Shown: positions 1 through 8,231 of the stretch, piece by piece
Layout: each line of letters begins with the position of its first letter
Numbering within the stretch: the stretch's first letter is position 1
Origin: Marivita lacus
GTDB lineage: Bacteria > Pseudomonadota > Alphaproteobacteria > Rhodobacterales > Rhodobacteraceae
Assembly: GCF_014637725.1 (NCBI RefSeq)
Contig: NZ_BMFC01000001.1
Span: 622,632-686,631 of the forward strand
Direction of reading: 5' to 3'
Length of the DNA stretch: 64,000 nucleotides
The notes under the pieces: generated by a model
What the model was told of the DNA's origin: nothing
The model's database searches: none
What the model saw: only the letters and a program-made list of their open reading frames with translations
Translations under genes and position numbers: made by a program

Positions 1-225
1 CGCGCGGTCTGGGGCACGGAAACGATCTATACCGGAGTGCAGATCATCCGGTCCGATATCGTCTCTGACACACCTGAAAACGTGTTTTCGCTCAAATCCG
101 TCTGGGAGAACCTTGAAACCAAGGGACAGCTCAAAGCGGTCACCTATCCCGGTCGCTGGTGCGATGTCGGGCGCCCCGAAGGCGTCACTCTGGCCGAAGC
201 CATGCTGAGGGATGCCGATGTTTGA
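1..225 (+). CDS. Nucleotidyltransferase, MurU-like, C-terminal part (5' end outside window)
   Basis: The window opens inside this gene; only the last 74 codons are present, in frame from base 1. The tail contains the run GRWCDVGRPEG, which resembles the W-x-DVGTPERL signature near the end of NTP-transferase family sugar-1-phosphate nucleotidyltransferases such as MurU (N-acetylmuramate-1-phosphate uridylyltransferase, cell-wall recycling). The following gene, addB, starts inside its last codons. In many alphaproteobacteria the order is tsaE, aminoglycoside-phosphotransferase-like kinase, this nucleotidyltransferase, addB, addA, which supports the family call. The substrate is inferred, not shown, because the catalytic N-terminus is missing. 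Confidence 0.8.
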   Translation, partial: RAVWGTETIYTGVQIIRSDIVSDTPENVFSLKSVWENLETKGQLKAVTYPGRWCDVGRPEGVTLAEAMLRDADV

Positions 226-3163
226 ACCAACGGACAAGCCACGCCTTTTCGCCCTGCCACCCGGCGCGGATTTTGCGCGCGAACTGGTGCATGGGCTGAA
301 ATCCCGACTTGCGGACCAGCCCCCCGAAGCGATGGCACGGGTCGAGCTGTTCCTGAACACGCGGAGGATGCAGCGGCGGGTCGAGGCGGTGTTCGACAGC
401 CTTGGTGCGGGGTTTCTACCCCGGATCAGGCTTGTCACCGATCTGGCCGATCCATTGGATCGCGCCCACCTGCCCCGTCCCACGCCCGCGCTGCGCCGCC
501 AGCTTGAGCTGGCGGAATTGGTCAGAAAGCTGATCGAGGCCGATCCTGGTCTGGCACCACGGTCGGCGGTCTACGATCTTGCCCAGAGCCTTGGCGCGCT
601 GCTCGATGAAATGCAGGCCGAGGCGGTGACACCCGACGATATCGCATCGCTCGACGTGACCGATCAATCCGGTCACTGGGAGCGGGCGCAACGGTTCCTC
701 AAGATCGTCACGCATTATTTCGATCCCGACAGCACCGCGCCGGATGCCGCGACGGTCAACCGCCTGGCGCTTCAGATGCGGCTGCACCGTTGGCAGATTG
801 CTCCGCCGCAGCATCCTGTCATCATCGCCGGATCGACCGGATCGCGGGGATCGGCCTTCCAGTTGATGACCGCCGCTGCCGACCTGCCGCAAGGCGCGGT
901 GATCCTGCCGGGCTTCGACCGCGACATGCCCGCATCGACATGGGATGTTTTGCGCAACGATGTGCGCAACAGCGAGGCGATGCAGGGCGAAGACCACCCG
1001 CAATTCCGGTTTGCCCGGCTGCTGGACCACTTGAACCTCAACCATCTCGACGTGGCGCACTGGACGCAAACAGCACCGCCGAACCCGGCTCGAAACGCGC
1101 TGGTTTCGTTGGCGATGCGCCCGGCACCCGTCACAGACCAATGGCTGCTCGACGGGCCGGGCCTGCCCTCGCTGAATGACGCAACACAGTCTCTGACCTT
1201 GCTCGAAGCCGCTTCTCCGCGAGATGAGGCGCGGGCCATCGCGATGCGGTTGCGGCAGGCGACAGAGGACGGAATCACAGCCGCGCTGATCACGCCGGAC
1301 CGGATGCTGACACGCCGGGTGACGGCCCTTCTGGACCGCTGGGGTATCCTGCCCGATGACAGCGCAGGCACCCCGGCGCAGTTGACCGCACCAGGACGCC
1401 TGCTGCGCCACATTGCGCAGCTGCGTGTCAACGGACCCACCGCCGATGCGCTTCTGACCATCCTCAAGCACCCTCTGTGCCACACCGGTGCCGACCGGGG
1501 GCAACACCGGCTCTGGACCTCTGAACTCGAACTGTTCATCCGCAAGACCGGCATTCCCTATCCGGACCTGTCAAAGCTGATGGCGTGGAAAGGTGCGGAT
1601 GACGCACAGGACTGGCTTGCGTGGATCGACCGTTGCCTGCTGCAACCTGCAATCACGGGCCAGGACCCGCTTGGCGCACATGTCGAACATCACATTGCGC
1701 AGGCCGAAGCGATCTGCGCGGGGACCACAAGCGATGACGCGTCGGAGCTGTGGAACCGCAAGGCCGGGGAAACCTGTCGCAAGGCGTTCCACATGCTGAC
1801 CGAGAACGCTGGTTTTGGCGGCGTGATTTCCGCTCGTGACTATGCCGATCTGGTGGACAGCCTCTTGCGCGCCGAAGAGGTGCGGGACCGTGATGCGCCG
1901 CATCCGCATATCCTGATCTGGGGCACGATCGAGGCGCGCGTCATGGGCGCTGATCTGGTCATCCTGGGCGGGCTGAACGAACAGTCCTGGCCCGATGCCC
2001 CGCCCGCTGATCCGTGGTTGAACCGTCGGATGCGGCAACAGGCGGGGCTGCTCTTGCCCGAACGCCGCATCGGACTTTCCGCACATGATTTTCAGCAGGC
2101 GATCGGGGCGAAAGAGGTGTGGCTCAGCCGTGCCGTCCGGTCCGAAGACGCCGAAACCGTCCCGTCGCGGTGGCTCAACCGTCTGACGAACCTGCTGCGC
2201 GGGTTGCCCGACACGGGCGGCCCCGACGCTTTGGCAGACATGAGACGGCGGGGGCAGCATTGGCTGGATCTTGGACGCGCTCTGGAAAAACCGATCAAGG
2301 CACCCGCAGCCCCCCGGCCCTCGCCCATGCCACCGGTCATTGCACGGCCCAGCGAATTGTCGGTGACCAATATCGAAAAGCTGATCCGCGATCCTTACGC
2401 GATCTACGGCTCCAAGATCCTGCGCTTGCACCAATTGCATCCGATCCAGCACGCGCCAAACCCGATGCACCGGGGAACGGTCCTTCACAAGGTATTTGAG
2501 GAATTCGTCTCTGACACGGCCCGAAACGGCGATCCGATCACAGTAGACCACCTTTTGTCCGTGGCCCGCCGCATCCTCGAGGCCGAGGTGCCGTGGCCCA
2601 CGGACCGCATCCAGTGGCGCGTTCGCATCGAAAAGATCGCGCGCTGGTTCGTGGAAAACGAGCGCGCCCGGCAGGCCGTTGCCAAGCCGGTTCTGTTCGA
2701 ACGCAAAGGCGCGATGGAGATTGCCGACCCGCCGTTCCGGATCACAGCCAAGGCTGACCGGATCGACCTGAACGACCGCGCCGAGGCATTTGTCTATGAC
2801 TACAAGACCGGAAACGCGCCGACAAAGGATCAACAGCTTCAGTTCGACGTTCAATTGCTGGTGACGGCCGCCCTGATCCTCGCGGGTGGCTTTGACGCGT
2901 TCAGCCCCCGCTTTGTCACTGACGCGCGCTACATCTCGCTGGCCGGTGACGGAAACGAGGTGCCCGCACCCTTGGAGGACTGTCCCCCCGAACGAACAAT
3001 CGCCATGCTGACGACCCTGATCAAAGCATACCGTGACCCGAATACGGGCTACACGGCGCGCAACAGGATGCACAAGGATGCGTTCGGGTCTGACTATGAC
3101 CAACTGTCCCGCTACGGCGAATGGACCGCATCGGACCCGGCGACCAAGGTGCCGCTCACATGA
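212..3163 (+). CDS. addB: Double-strand break repair protein AddB (alphaproteobacterial type)
   Basis: 983 aa. AddB is the partner of AddA in the AddAB helicase-nuclease, which resects double-strand DNA ends for RecA loading. The N-terminal part is a degenerate helicase-like domain without a convincing Walker A. The C-terminal third carries a RecB-type nuclease, with KADRIDL followed by VYDYKTG near residues 845-865. The position where Firmicute AddB has the first Fe-S cysteine reads LIRDPYAIYG here, and the last 300 residues have only one Cys (EDCPPER), so the iron-sulphur cluster appears to be absent. The start ATG at 212 overlaps the upstream gene by 14 bases; a second ATG at 218 is possible. 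The stop overlaps the addA start as ATGA. Confidence 0.95.
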   Translation: MPMFEPTDKPRLFALPPGADFARELVHGLKSRLADQPPEAMARVELFLNTRRMQRRVEAVFDSLGAGFLPRIRLVTDLADPLDRAHLPRPTPALRRQLELAELVRKLIEADPGLAPRSAVYDLAQSLGALLDEMQAEAVTPDDIASLDVTDQSGHWERAQRFLKIVTHYFDPDSTAPDAATVNRLALQMRLHRWQIAPPQHPVIIAGSTGSRGSAFQLMTAAADLPQGAVILPGFDRDMPASTWDVLRNDVRNSEAMQGEDHPQFRFARLLDHLNLNHLDVAHWTQTAPPNPARNALVSLAMRPAPVTDQWLLDGPGLPSLNDATQSLTLLEAASPRDEARAIAMRLRQATEDGITAALITPDRMLTRRVTALLDRWGILPDDSAGTPAQLTAPGRLLRHIAQLRVNGPTADALLTILKHPLCHTGADRGQHRLWTSELELFIRKTGIPYPDLSKLMAWKGADDAQDWLAWIDRCLLQPAITGQDPLGAHVEHHIAQAEAICAGTTSDDASELWNRKAGETCRKAFHMLTENAGFGGVISARDYADLVDSLLRAEEVRDRDAPHPHILIWGTIEARVMGADLVILGGLNEQSWPDAPPADPWLNRRMRQQAGLLLPERRIGLSAHDFQQAIGAKEVWLSRAVRSEDAETVPSRWLNRLTNLLRGLPDTGGPDALADMRRRGQHWLDLGRALEKPIKAPAAPRPSPMPPVIARPSELSVTNIEKLIRDPYAIYGSKILRLHQLHPIQHAPNPMHRGTVLHKVFEEFVSDTARNGDPITVDHLLSVARRILEAEVPWPTDRIQWRVRIEKIARWFVENERARQAVAKPVLFERKGAMEIADPPFRITAKADRIDLNDRAEAFVYDYKTGNAPTKDQQLQFDVQLLVTAALILAGGFDAFSPRFVTDARYISLAGDGNEVPAPLEDCPPERTIAMLTTLIKAYRDPNTGYTARNRMHKDAFGSDYDQLSRYGEWTASDPATKVPLT

Positions 3164-6100
3164 TCCGCAACGAAGCAACCGAGGCGCAGGTTCGTGCCGC
3201 CGACCCGTTGGCTTCGACCTGGCTTGGGGCGAATGCCGGTTCGGGCAAGACCCGGGTTCTGACCGACCGTGTTGCGCGCCTGCTGTTGGGGGACACGCGC
3301 CCGGAACACATCCTGTGCCTGACCTTCACCAATGCCGCCGCCAGCGAGATGCAGAACCGCCTGTTCAAGCGGTTGGGCGAGTGGGCGATGCTCGACAACG
3401 ACGCGCTGATTGCGCAGTTGCTGGAATTGGGCGAAGACCGGGACCGGCTGACAACCGACTTCCTGTCCCGCGCCCGCACCTTGTTTGCCCGTGCCATCGA
3501 AACGCCGGGCGGTTTGCGCATCCAGACAATCCACGCCTTCTGCGCGTCGATCCTGCGGCGGTTCCCGCTCGAGGCCGGTGTCAGCCCGCAGTTTCAGGAA
3601 ATCGACGACCGCGCGGCGCAATTGCTGCGCGAACATATCCTTGATGAGATGGCCAGTGGTACAGATGCCGACCTGATCGCGGACATCGCGCGGATTGCGT
3701 CAAATGAACCGCTCCAGAAACTGGCGGAATCGATCGTCGGAGACCGCGATGGGTTCACGCCCGCCCTGTCCCGCGACGAGCTTTTACAGCGCTACGGACT
3801 TGCGGGCCACCAGACTCTGAACAGCCTAGTGTCAGCGGTTTTCCCAGGCGATGAATTGGCGTTTTTGGCCGGATTGGTGCCTGATTTGCGAACGGGCGTG
3901 GTCATGGACAATGGTCTGGCCGACGCGATTGGGCTGGCTCAATCAGGCGGGATCAATGCGCTGCTGACACTTGAGGCCATCGTCTTCACGCAAAAGGGAG
4001 AGGTGCGCAAATCGCTGCCACCGTCGGTCAAGCTGCGCAAAGGCGCTTTGGCTGCAAGCGTCACCCGTTTGGAAGACCTCTACCAGCGGATCGAGGCAGC
4101 GCGCGAGACACGACTGGCGCTCGAGGCTGTAGACCGGGATGTCACGTTGCACCGGTTCGCGGATGTATTCCTCGGCCGCTATGAGAAAAGCAAGCAATCG
4201 CGCGGCTGGCTGGATTTTGACGACCTGATCACCCGCACGCGCGCCTTGCTGACGGACCGGCAACAGGCGCAGTGGGTGCTCTACCGTCTGGATGGCGGCA
4301 TCGACCACATTCTGGTGGACGAGGCCCAGGACACCAGCCCCGCGCAATGGGACGTGATCAACAAGTTGGCGCAGGAATTCACGTCAGGTGCCGGGGCGCG
4401 GGACGATGCCAGACGCACGATCTTTGTCGTCGGCGACAAGAAGCAGTCGATCTATTCCTTTCAGGGAGCGGACCCTCGCGAATTCGATAGGATGCGTGCC
4501 GCTTTCGGCGACCAGATGGAGGCGACAGAGGCACCGCTTCAGGACGGGCAGCTCAGCTATTCCTTCCGGTCCTCCGTGCCGATCCTCCGGCTTGTGGACG
4601 CGGTGTTCGAGGGTCGGGACAAGGCGGGGTTTCTGCAGGATCAGACCCACATTTCGTTCCATGACCGGATGCCGGGGCGCGTCGATCTCTGGCCGCTGAT
4701 CGAACCCGCCGAAAAAGACGACGACGATCTGCCGTGGGACACGCCCGTTGATCGCGTCAGCCCCACGCAGCACAGCGTGATCCTGGCCCAGCGCGTTGCG
4801 CGATTCATACACCGGACGATCGAGGACAAGACCGCTGTTCCGATCCGGGAAAAAGACGGCGTGGTCGAAGCGCGCGCCGTTCATGCGGGGGATTTCCTGA
4901 TCCTCGTTCGGAGCCGGGGCACCCTGTTTCACGAAATCCTCAAGGCCTGCAAGGCGCTCAGGCTGCCGATTGCCGGGGCTGACAAGCTCAAGGTGATGGC
5001 CGAATTGGCCGTCAAGGATCTGCGCGCGCTGCTTGCCTTTCTTGCGACACCCGAAGACAGCCTGTCGCTGGCTTCGGCCCTTCGATCCCCGCTGTTCGGG
5101 TTGGACGAACAGGCGATTTTCGACCTCGCACATCGGCGCAAGTCACCGCATCTTTGGGAAGAGTTGCGCAGGCGCAGAGCCGATTTTCCGGATGTCATGA
5201 CCGTGCTGGATGACCTTCGGGCACAGGTGGATTTTCTGCGGCCCTATGATCTCTTGGAGCGGGTTCTGATCCGCCACAAGGGCCGTCAGAAACTCCTCGG
5301 ACGCTTGGGAGAAGAGGCCGAGGACGGGATAGATGCGCTGCTCAACCAGGCGCTGGCCTATGAACAGACCGACATCCCCAGCCTGACCGGGTTTCTGCAC
5401 TGGATGGAAACCGACGATATCGAGATCAAGCGCACGGTGGACAGTGCAGGTGCCCGCATCCGGATCATGACGATCCACGGGGCCAAAGGGCTGGAGGCGC
5501 CCATCGTCATCCTGCCGGACACCCACAAGAAAGCCTCGCAATCCGGAAAGGAGGCGTTTGTCCGCGCGAACGGGTCCGCCCATTGGCGCGGGTCGGAAAA
5601 GACGCGTGCCGCGTATCAGCGTGCGGCACTTGAGCAGGCGAGGCAGGCCGAGGACGAAGAAAAGGACAGGCTGCTTTATGTCGCCCTGACACGCGCTGAA
5701 CGGTGGCTGGTTGTTGCAGCGGCCGGGACGGCGGACAAGAACGCGGAAAGCTGGCATGATCGCGTCAAGGCAACGTTGGACGCTGTTGGTGCCGTGCCGC
5801 ATGGCTTTGGTTTTGCCGATGACGCCCCCGAGGAAGGCTTGCGACTGGATCACATGGCATGGCCCGATGCGATCCCTGATGCTCCCGCGCCAATGCCCGT
5901 TGCAGAACCCGCCCTTCCCGCGATCTTCGACACCCCCTCGCCTCCGCCTGTGGGCGCGGCAGAGGTTCTGAGCCCCTCTGATCTGGGCGGCGCAAAGGCG
6001 CTTGCGGGGGCGGATGGGGACCTGACCGAAGTTGCTATGGAACGGGGAACCCTGATCCACCTGCTTTTGGAAACCCTGCCCGCAATCGCGCCCGAAGACA

Positions 6101-6552
6101 GGCACGAGGCAGCGCTTGCCCTTGTGGCGGATCACCCAATGGCAGAGGAACTGGTGGCCGAAGCGATGGCGGTTCTGGACACCCCGACCCTTCGTCCGTT
6201 CTTTCAGGATACTGCACTTGTCGAAGTTGCCTTGACCGCGACGATCGACGCTTTCCCGAGCAGACCACTTCGCGGCGTCATTGACAGGTTGCTGGTGTCG
6301 CGCGACAGCGTCATTGCCGTCGATTTCAAAACCAACCGGACCGTTCCCGAAACAGAGGTTGAAATGCCCGAGGGCTTGTTACGCCAGATGGGCGCTTATC
6401 ATGCCATGCTGCGCAAGATTTGCCCCGACAAGACCATCGAGACAGGCATCCTCTGGACCCGCACGGCCACCTATATGCCGTTGTCGGAAAACCGTGTGAC
6501 ACAAGCACTCGTGAGAGCGCGCCACCTTGACGCCCCTGCTGAGGGTACATAG
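3160..6552 (+). CDS. addA: Double-strand break repair helicase AddA
   Basis: 1130 aa UvrD/RecB-family superfamily 1 helicase with a C-terminal nuclease; with AddB it unwinds and degrades broken DNA ends. Walker A is ANAGSGKT at residues 24-31. Walker B and motif II (LVDEAQDTSPAQW) lie near residue 385, followed by motif III (GDKKQSIYSFQGA). The motif RIMTIHGAKGLEAP lies near residue 770, and motif VI (LLYVALTRAERWL) follows. The RecB-like nuclease is near residues 1040-1075 (GVIDRLL, then VDFKTN). The start was set at 3160 because ATG there overlaps the addB stop (ATGA), although the frame is open further upstream. Tight coupling suggests equimolar AddA and AddB. Confidence 0.96.
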   Translation: MIRNEATEAQVRAADPLASTWLGANAGSGKTRVLTDRVARLLLGDTRPEHILCLTFTNAAASEMQNRLFKRLGEWAMLDNDALIAQLLELGEDRDRLTTDFLSRARTLFARAIETPGGLRIQTIHAFCASILRRFPLEAGVSPQFQEIDDRAAQLLREHILDEMASGTDADLIADIARIASNEPLQKLAESIVGDRDGFTPALSRDELLQRYGLAGHQTLNSLVSAVFPGDELAFLAGLVPDLRTGVVMDNGLADAIGLAQSGGINALLTLEAIVFTQKGEVRKSLPPSVKLRKGALAASVTRLEDLYQRIEAARETRLALEAVDRDVTLHRFADVFLGRYEKSKQSRGWLDFDDLITRTRALLTDRQQAQWVLYRLDGGIDHILVDEAQDTSPAQWDVINKLAQEFTSGAGARDDARRTIFVVGDKKQSIYSFQGADPREFDRMRAAFGDQMEATEAPLQDGQLSYSFRSSVPILRLVDAVFEGRDKAGFLQDQTHISFHDRMPGRVDLWPLIEPAEKDDDDLPWDTPVDRVSPTQHSVILAQRVARFIHRTIEDKTAVPIREKDGVVEARAVHAGDFLILVRSRGTLFHEILKACKALRLPIAGADKLKVMAELAVKDLRALLAFLATPEDSLSLASALRSPLFGLDEQAIFDLAHRRKSPHLWEELRRRRADFPDVMTVLDDLRAQVDFLRPYDLLERVLIRHKGRQKLLGRLGEEAEDGIDALLNQALAYEQTDIPSLTGFLHWMETDDIEIKRTVDSAGARIRIMTIHGAKGLEAPIVILPDTHKKASQSGKEAFVRANGSAHWRGSEKTRAAYQRAALEQARQAEDEEKDRLLYVALTRAERWLVVAAAGTADKNAESWHDRVKATLDAVGAVPHGFGFADDAPEEGLRLDHMAWPDAIPDAPAPMPVAEPALPAIFDTPSPPPVGAAEVLSPSDLGGAKALAGADGDLTEVAMERGTLIHLLLETLPAIAPEDRHEAALALVADHPMAEELVAEAMAVLDTPTLRPFFQDTALVEVALTATIDAFPSRPLRGVIDRLLVSRDSVIAVDFKTNRTVPETEVEMPEGLLRQMGAYHAMLRKICPDKTIETGILWTRTATYMPLSENRVTQALVRARHLDAPAEGT

Positions 6553-6600
6553 TCTCATCAATCGACTGACACACGCGCTTGAACCGCAAGGAGAGCCCCA

Positions 6601-6921
6601 ATGCCCACCGTCGCCGTGACCGATGAAACCTTCGATGCCGAAGTCAAGAATTCCAGCGTCCCCGTTGTCGTGGACTTCTGGGCTGAATGGTGCGGCCCCT
6701 GCAAACAGATTGGCCCCGCGCTTGAAGAACTGGCTGCCGAATACGGCGATGCCGTGAAGATCGCCAAGGTCGATGTCGACAGCAACCCGAATTCGGCCGC
6801 GGCCATGGGTGTGCGCGGTATCCCGTCGCTGTTCATCTTCAAGGATGGTCAGGTCGTGTCGAACAAGACCGGCGCTGCACCGAAAGCCGCGTTGAAGGGC
6901 TGGATCGACGAAAGCATCTGA
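6601..6921 (+). CDS. trxA: Thioredoxin
   Basis: 106 aa, the normal length for thioredoxin 1. It reduces protein disulphides in the cytoplasm using electrons from thioredoxin reductase. The active site WCGPC is at residues 30-34, preceded by VVDFWAE, and the cis-proline loop GIPSLFIF is present. A Shine-Dalgarno-like AAGGAGA lies about 7 bases before the ATG. It is 48 bases downstream of addA and in the same direction, the usual alphaproteobacterial order, and a strong terminator follows. Confidence 0.97.
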   Translation: MPTVAVTDETFDAEVKNSSVPVVVDFWAEWCGPCKQIGPALEELAAEYGDAVKIAKVDVDSNPNSAAAMGVRGIPSLFIFKDGQVVSNKTGAAPKAALKGWIDESI

Positions 6922-6940
6922 TTTCAATTGAAATTCTGTG

Positions 6941-6968
6941 AAACGCCCGGTGCCAGTGCCGGGCGTTT
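6941..6968 (+). terminator. Rho-independent terminator after trxA
   Basis: A perfect 10-bp stem (AAACGCCCGG at 6941-6950 pairing with CCGGGCGTTT at 6959-6968) with an 8-base loop and T-rich end. It closes the addB-addA-trxA unit. A separate 14-bp palindrome, ATTTCAATTGAAAT (6921-6934), lies between the trxA stop and the hairpin. Confidence 0.85.
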
Positions 6969-6980
6969 TGCGTTGCAGGC

Positions 6981-7009
6981 CTTGTGTGATCTGACGCATC
7001 GGCCCATAT
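6981..7009 (+). promoter_or_regulatory. Candidate heat-shock (RpoH-type) promoter of hslV
   Basis: CTTGTG (6981-6986), a 15-base spacer, then GCCCATAT (7002-7009), 27 bases before the hslV start. This resembles the sigma-32 consensus CTTGAA-N13-17-CCCCATNT, with mismatches only in the -35 tail and at the first -10 base. hslVU is a classical heat-shock operon, so a match here is plausible, but it was found by eye. Confidence 0.45.
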
Positions 7010-7035
7010 CGGGACAAAGACGAAAGGGACGACCC

Positions 7036-7593
7036 ATGGCAGAAAACGACTTTCCCGGCTGGCACGGCACCACGATCATCGGCGTCCGCAAAGGCGGCAA
7101 GGTCGTGATCGCTGGGGATGGGCAGGTCAGCCTTGGCCAGACGGTCATAAAAGGCACCGCGCGCAAGGTGCGGAGGATTTCCCCCGGCGGGTACGATGTT
7201 GTCGCGGGATTTGCCGGGTCCACTGCTGATGCCTTTACCCTGCTGGAGCGGTTGGAATCAAAACTGGAAGCGACCCCCGGGCAGTTGCAGCGCGCAAGTG
7301 TCGAACTGGCCAAGGACTGGCGCACCGACAAGTATCTGCAAAAACTCGAAGCGATGCTGATCGTGTCAGATGGCAAGGATCTCTACGTCATCACAGGCGC
7401 TGGCGATGTGCTGGAACCCGAACATGACGTGACAGCCATCGGATCGGGCGGCAATTATGCCCTGGCCGCCGGTCGTGCGCTGATGGACAGCGACAAGGAC
7501 GCCGAACAGATCGCACGCGCTGCCATGGCGATCGCGGCGGATATCTGTGTCTACACCAACGGCAACCTGACGGTTGAGACGATTCAGGCCTGA
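7036..7593 (+). CDS. hslV: ATP-dependent protease subunit HslV (ClpQ)
   Basis: 185 aa proteasome-like Ntn-hydrolase that assembles with the HslU ATPase into the HslUV protease in the cytoplasm. The catalytic threonine is expected to be the first Thr of [11 protein letters not shown], at residue 12. This HslV therefore carries an 11-residue propeptide ([11 protein letters not shown]), unlike E. coli HslV where Thr directly follows Met. The core runs [14 protein letters not shown]. The ATG at 7036 follows AAAGGGA at good spacing; upstream in-frame codons in the terminator region were rejected. The last 10 bases overlap brnA on the other strand, which separates hslV from hslU. Confidence 0.97.
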   Translation: MAENDFPGWHGTTIIGVRKGGKVVIAGDGQVSLGQTVIKGTARKVRRISPGGYDVVAGFAGSTADAFTLLERLESKLEATPGQLQRASVELAKDWRTDKYLQKLEAMLIVSDGKDLYVITGAGDVLEPEHDVTAIGSGGNYALAAGRALMDSDKDAEQIARAAMAIAADICVYTNGNLTVETIQA

Positions 7594-7871
7594 CCCGCTT
7601 TTTTGGCTTCCATGTAGGCTCGCAGAACCGCGTTCATGCGGGTCTGATAGCCGCGACCTTGCGATTTAAAGAATTCGAGAACGTCGGGGTCAACGCGCAG
7701 CGAAATGGCTTGTTTTGCTTCCGGCGTTTCAATGCGGGCCTTGGACCAGTCGATCTCGAATTCCTGAGGGCCTTTGTGGTCACTTTGCTTGCGAAGACTA
7801 TTCCAATCCGTTTCCGTCTTCATTCTCCGGATTTCCTCCAGAGAATAACTCTTCATATTTCTCTCGCTCAT
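7584..7871 (-). CDS. brnA: BrnA family antitoxin
   Basis: 95 aa. The C-terminal half has the BrnA pattern: [21 protein letters not shown], then [13 protein letters not shown], a ribbon-helix-helix DNA-binding fold that neutralises the BrnT RNase toxin and represses its own promoter. The N-terminal half is charged ([13 protein letters not shown]), as in other BrnA proteins. Transcribed after brnT, it overlaps brnT by 74 bases in a different frame, so translation is probably coupled. I chose the ATG at 7871 (AAAGG upstream); the ATG at 7856 is a possible alternative. Its 3' end overlaps hslV by 10 bases. Base composition here is visibly lower in GC than in the flanking hsl genes, suggesting acquisition. 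Confidence 0.88.
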   Translation of the reverse strand: MSERNMKSYSLEEIRRMKTETDWNSLRKQSDHKGPQEFEIDWSKARIETPEAKQAISLRVDPDVLEFFKSQGRGYQTRMNAVLRAYMEAKKAGQA

Positions 7872-8103
7872 CTCGTCTTGCCTTTCGAGCCGTGATGACA
7901 CGGTAATTTTCCCCACGCATCGTGTAAATCACCGCGAAATAGCTTCCATCCAAGATACCGACTGCAATCTTGCGCTGTTCGATCTCACTCCGCGCCTCGA
8001 GTACGACATGGGGCGATACCAGGATTTCGACCATGTCCAGAAAGTCGATGTTCCGTTTTGCAAGCGTAATTAGACGTTTGTTCTCATCAAATTCGATTTT
8101 CAT
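7798..8103 (-). CDS. brnT: BrnT family toxin (ribonuclease)
   Basis: 101 aa. BrnT toxins are small RelE-like RNases. The sequence shows the family layout: IEFDENKRLITLAKRNIDF at the N-terminus, ERKIAVGI-like EQRKIAVGILDG in the middle, then [19 protein letters not shown]. The last about 15 residues ([13 protein letters not shown]) extend beyond the usual BrnT end and are the part overlapping brnA. The ATG at 8103 was chosen because GAGGAGG lies about 10 bases upstream; an in-frame ATG at 8127 would place that ribosome site inside the gene. The ribosome site sits in a small hairpin (8110-8125). Confidence 0.88.
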   Translation of the reverse strand: MKIEFDENKRLITLAKRNIDFLDMVEILVSPHVVLEARSEIEQRKIAVGILDGSYFAVIYTMRGENYRVITARKARRDEREKYEELFSGGNPENEDGNGLE

Positions 8104-8109
8104 GTCAGC

Positions 8110-8125
8110 GCCCCTCCTCAGGGGC
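8110..8125 (-). promoter_or_regulatory. Hairpin covering the brnT ribosome-binding site
   Basis: GCCCCT-CCTC-AGGGGC forms a 6-bp stem with a 4-base loop. Read on the minus strand it contains GAGGAGG, the Shine-Dalgarno sequence of brnT, partly in the loop and partly in the stem. It could lower toxin translation. Structure seen; effect inferred. Confidence 0.5.
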
Positions 8126-8153
8126 ATGACTGGCCGATATTTTTATATGCAAC

Positions 8154-8163
8154 TGTATATACA
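8154..8163 (-). promoter_or_regulatory. Candidate brnTA operator/promoter palindrome
   Basis: TGTATATACA is a perfect 10-bp palindrome 50 bases upstream of brnT in an AT-rich stretch (about 8135-8185) that also lies upstream of hslU. BrnA antitoxins bind inverted repeats at their own promoters, so this is a reasonable operator and -10 candidate. Confidence 0.4.
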
Positions 8164-8231
8164 ATTAGTCAAGCCTTTTAAATCAGTGTGACTCCCATTA
8201 TCTCAACATGACGAGAGTAAAGGACACCTTA

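Noticed and set aside
1571-3178. 535-codon open frame on the minus strand inside addB/addA
   Set aside because: It is the antisense of high-GC coding sequence with arginine/glycine-rich translation and no family signal; addB on the other strand is clearly real.
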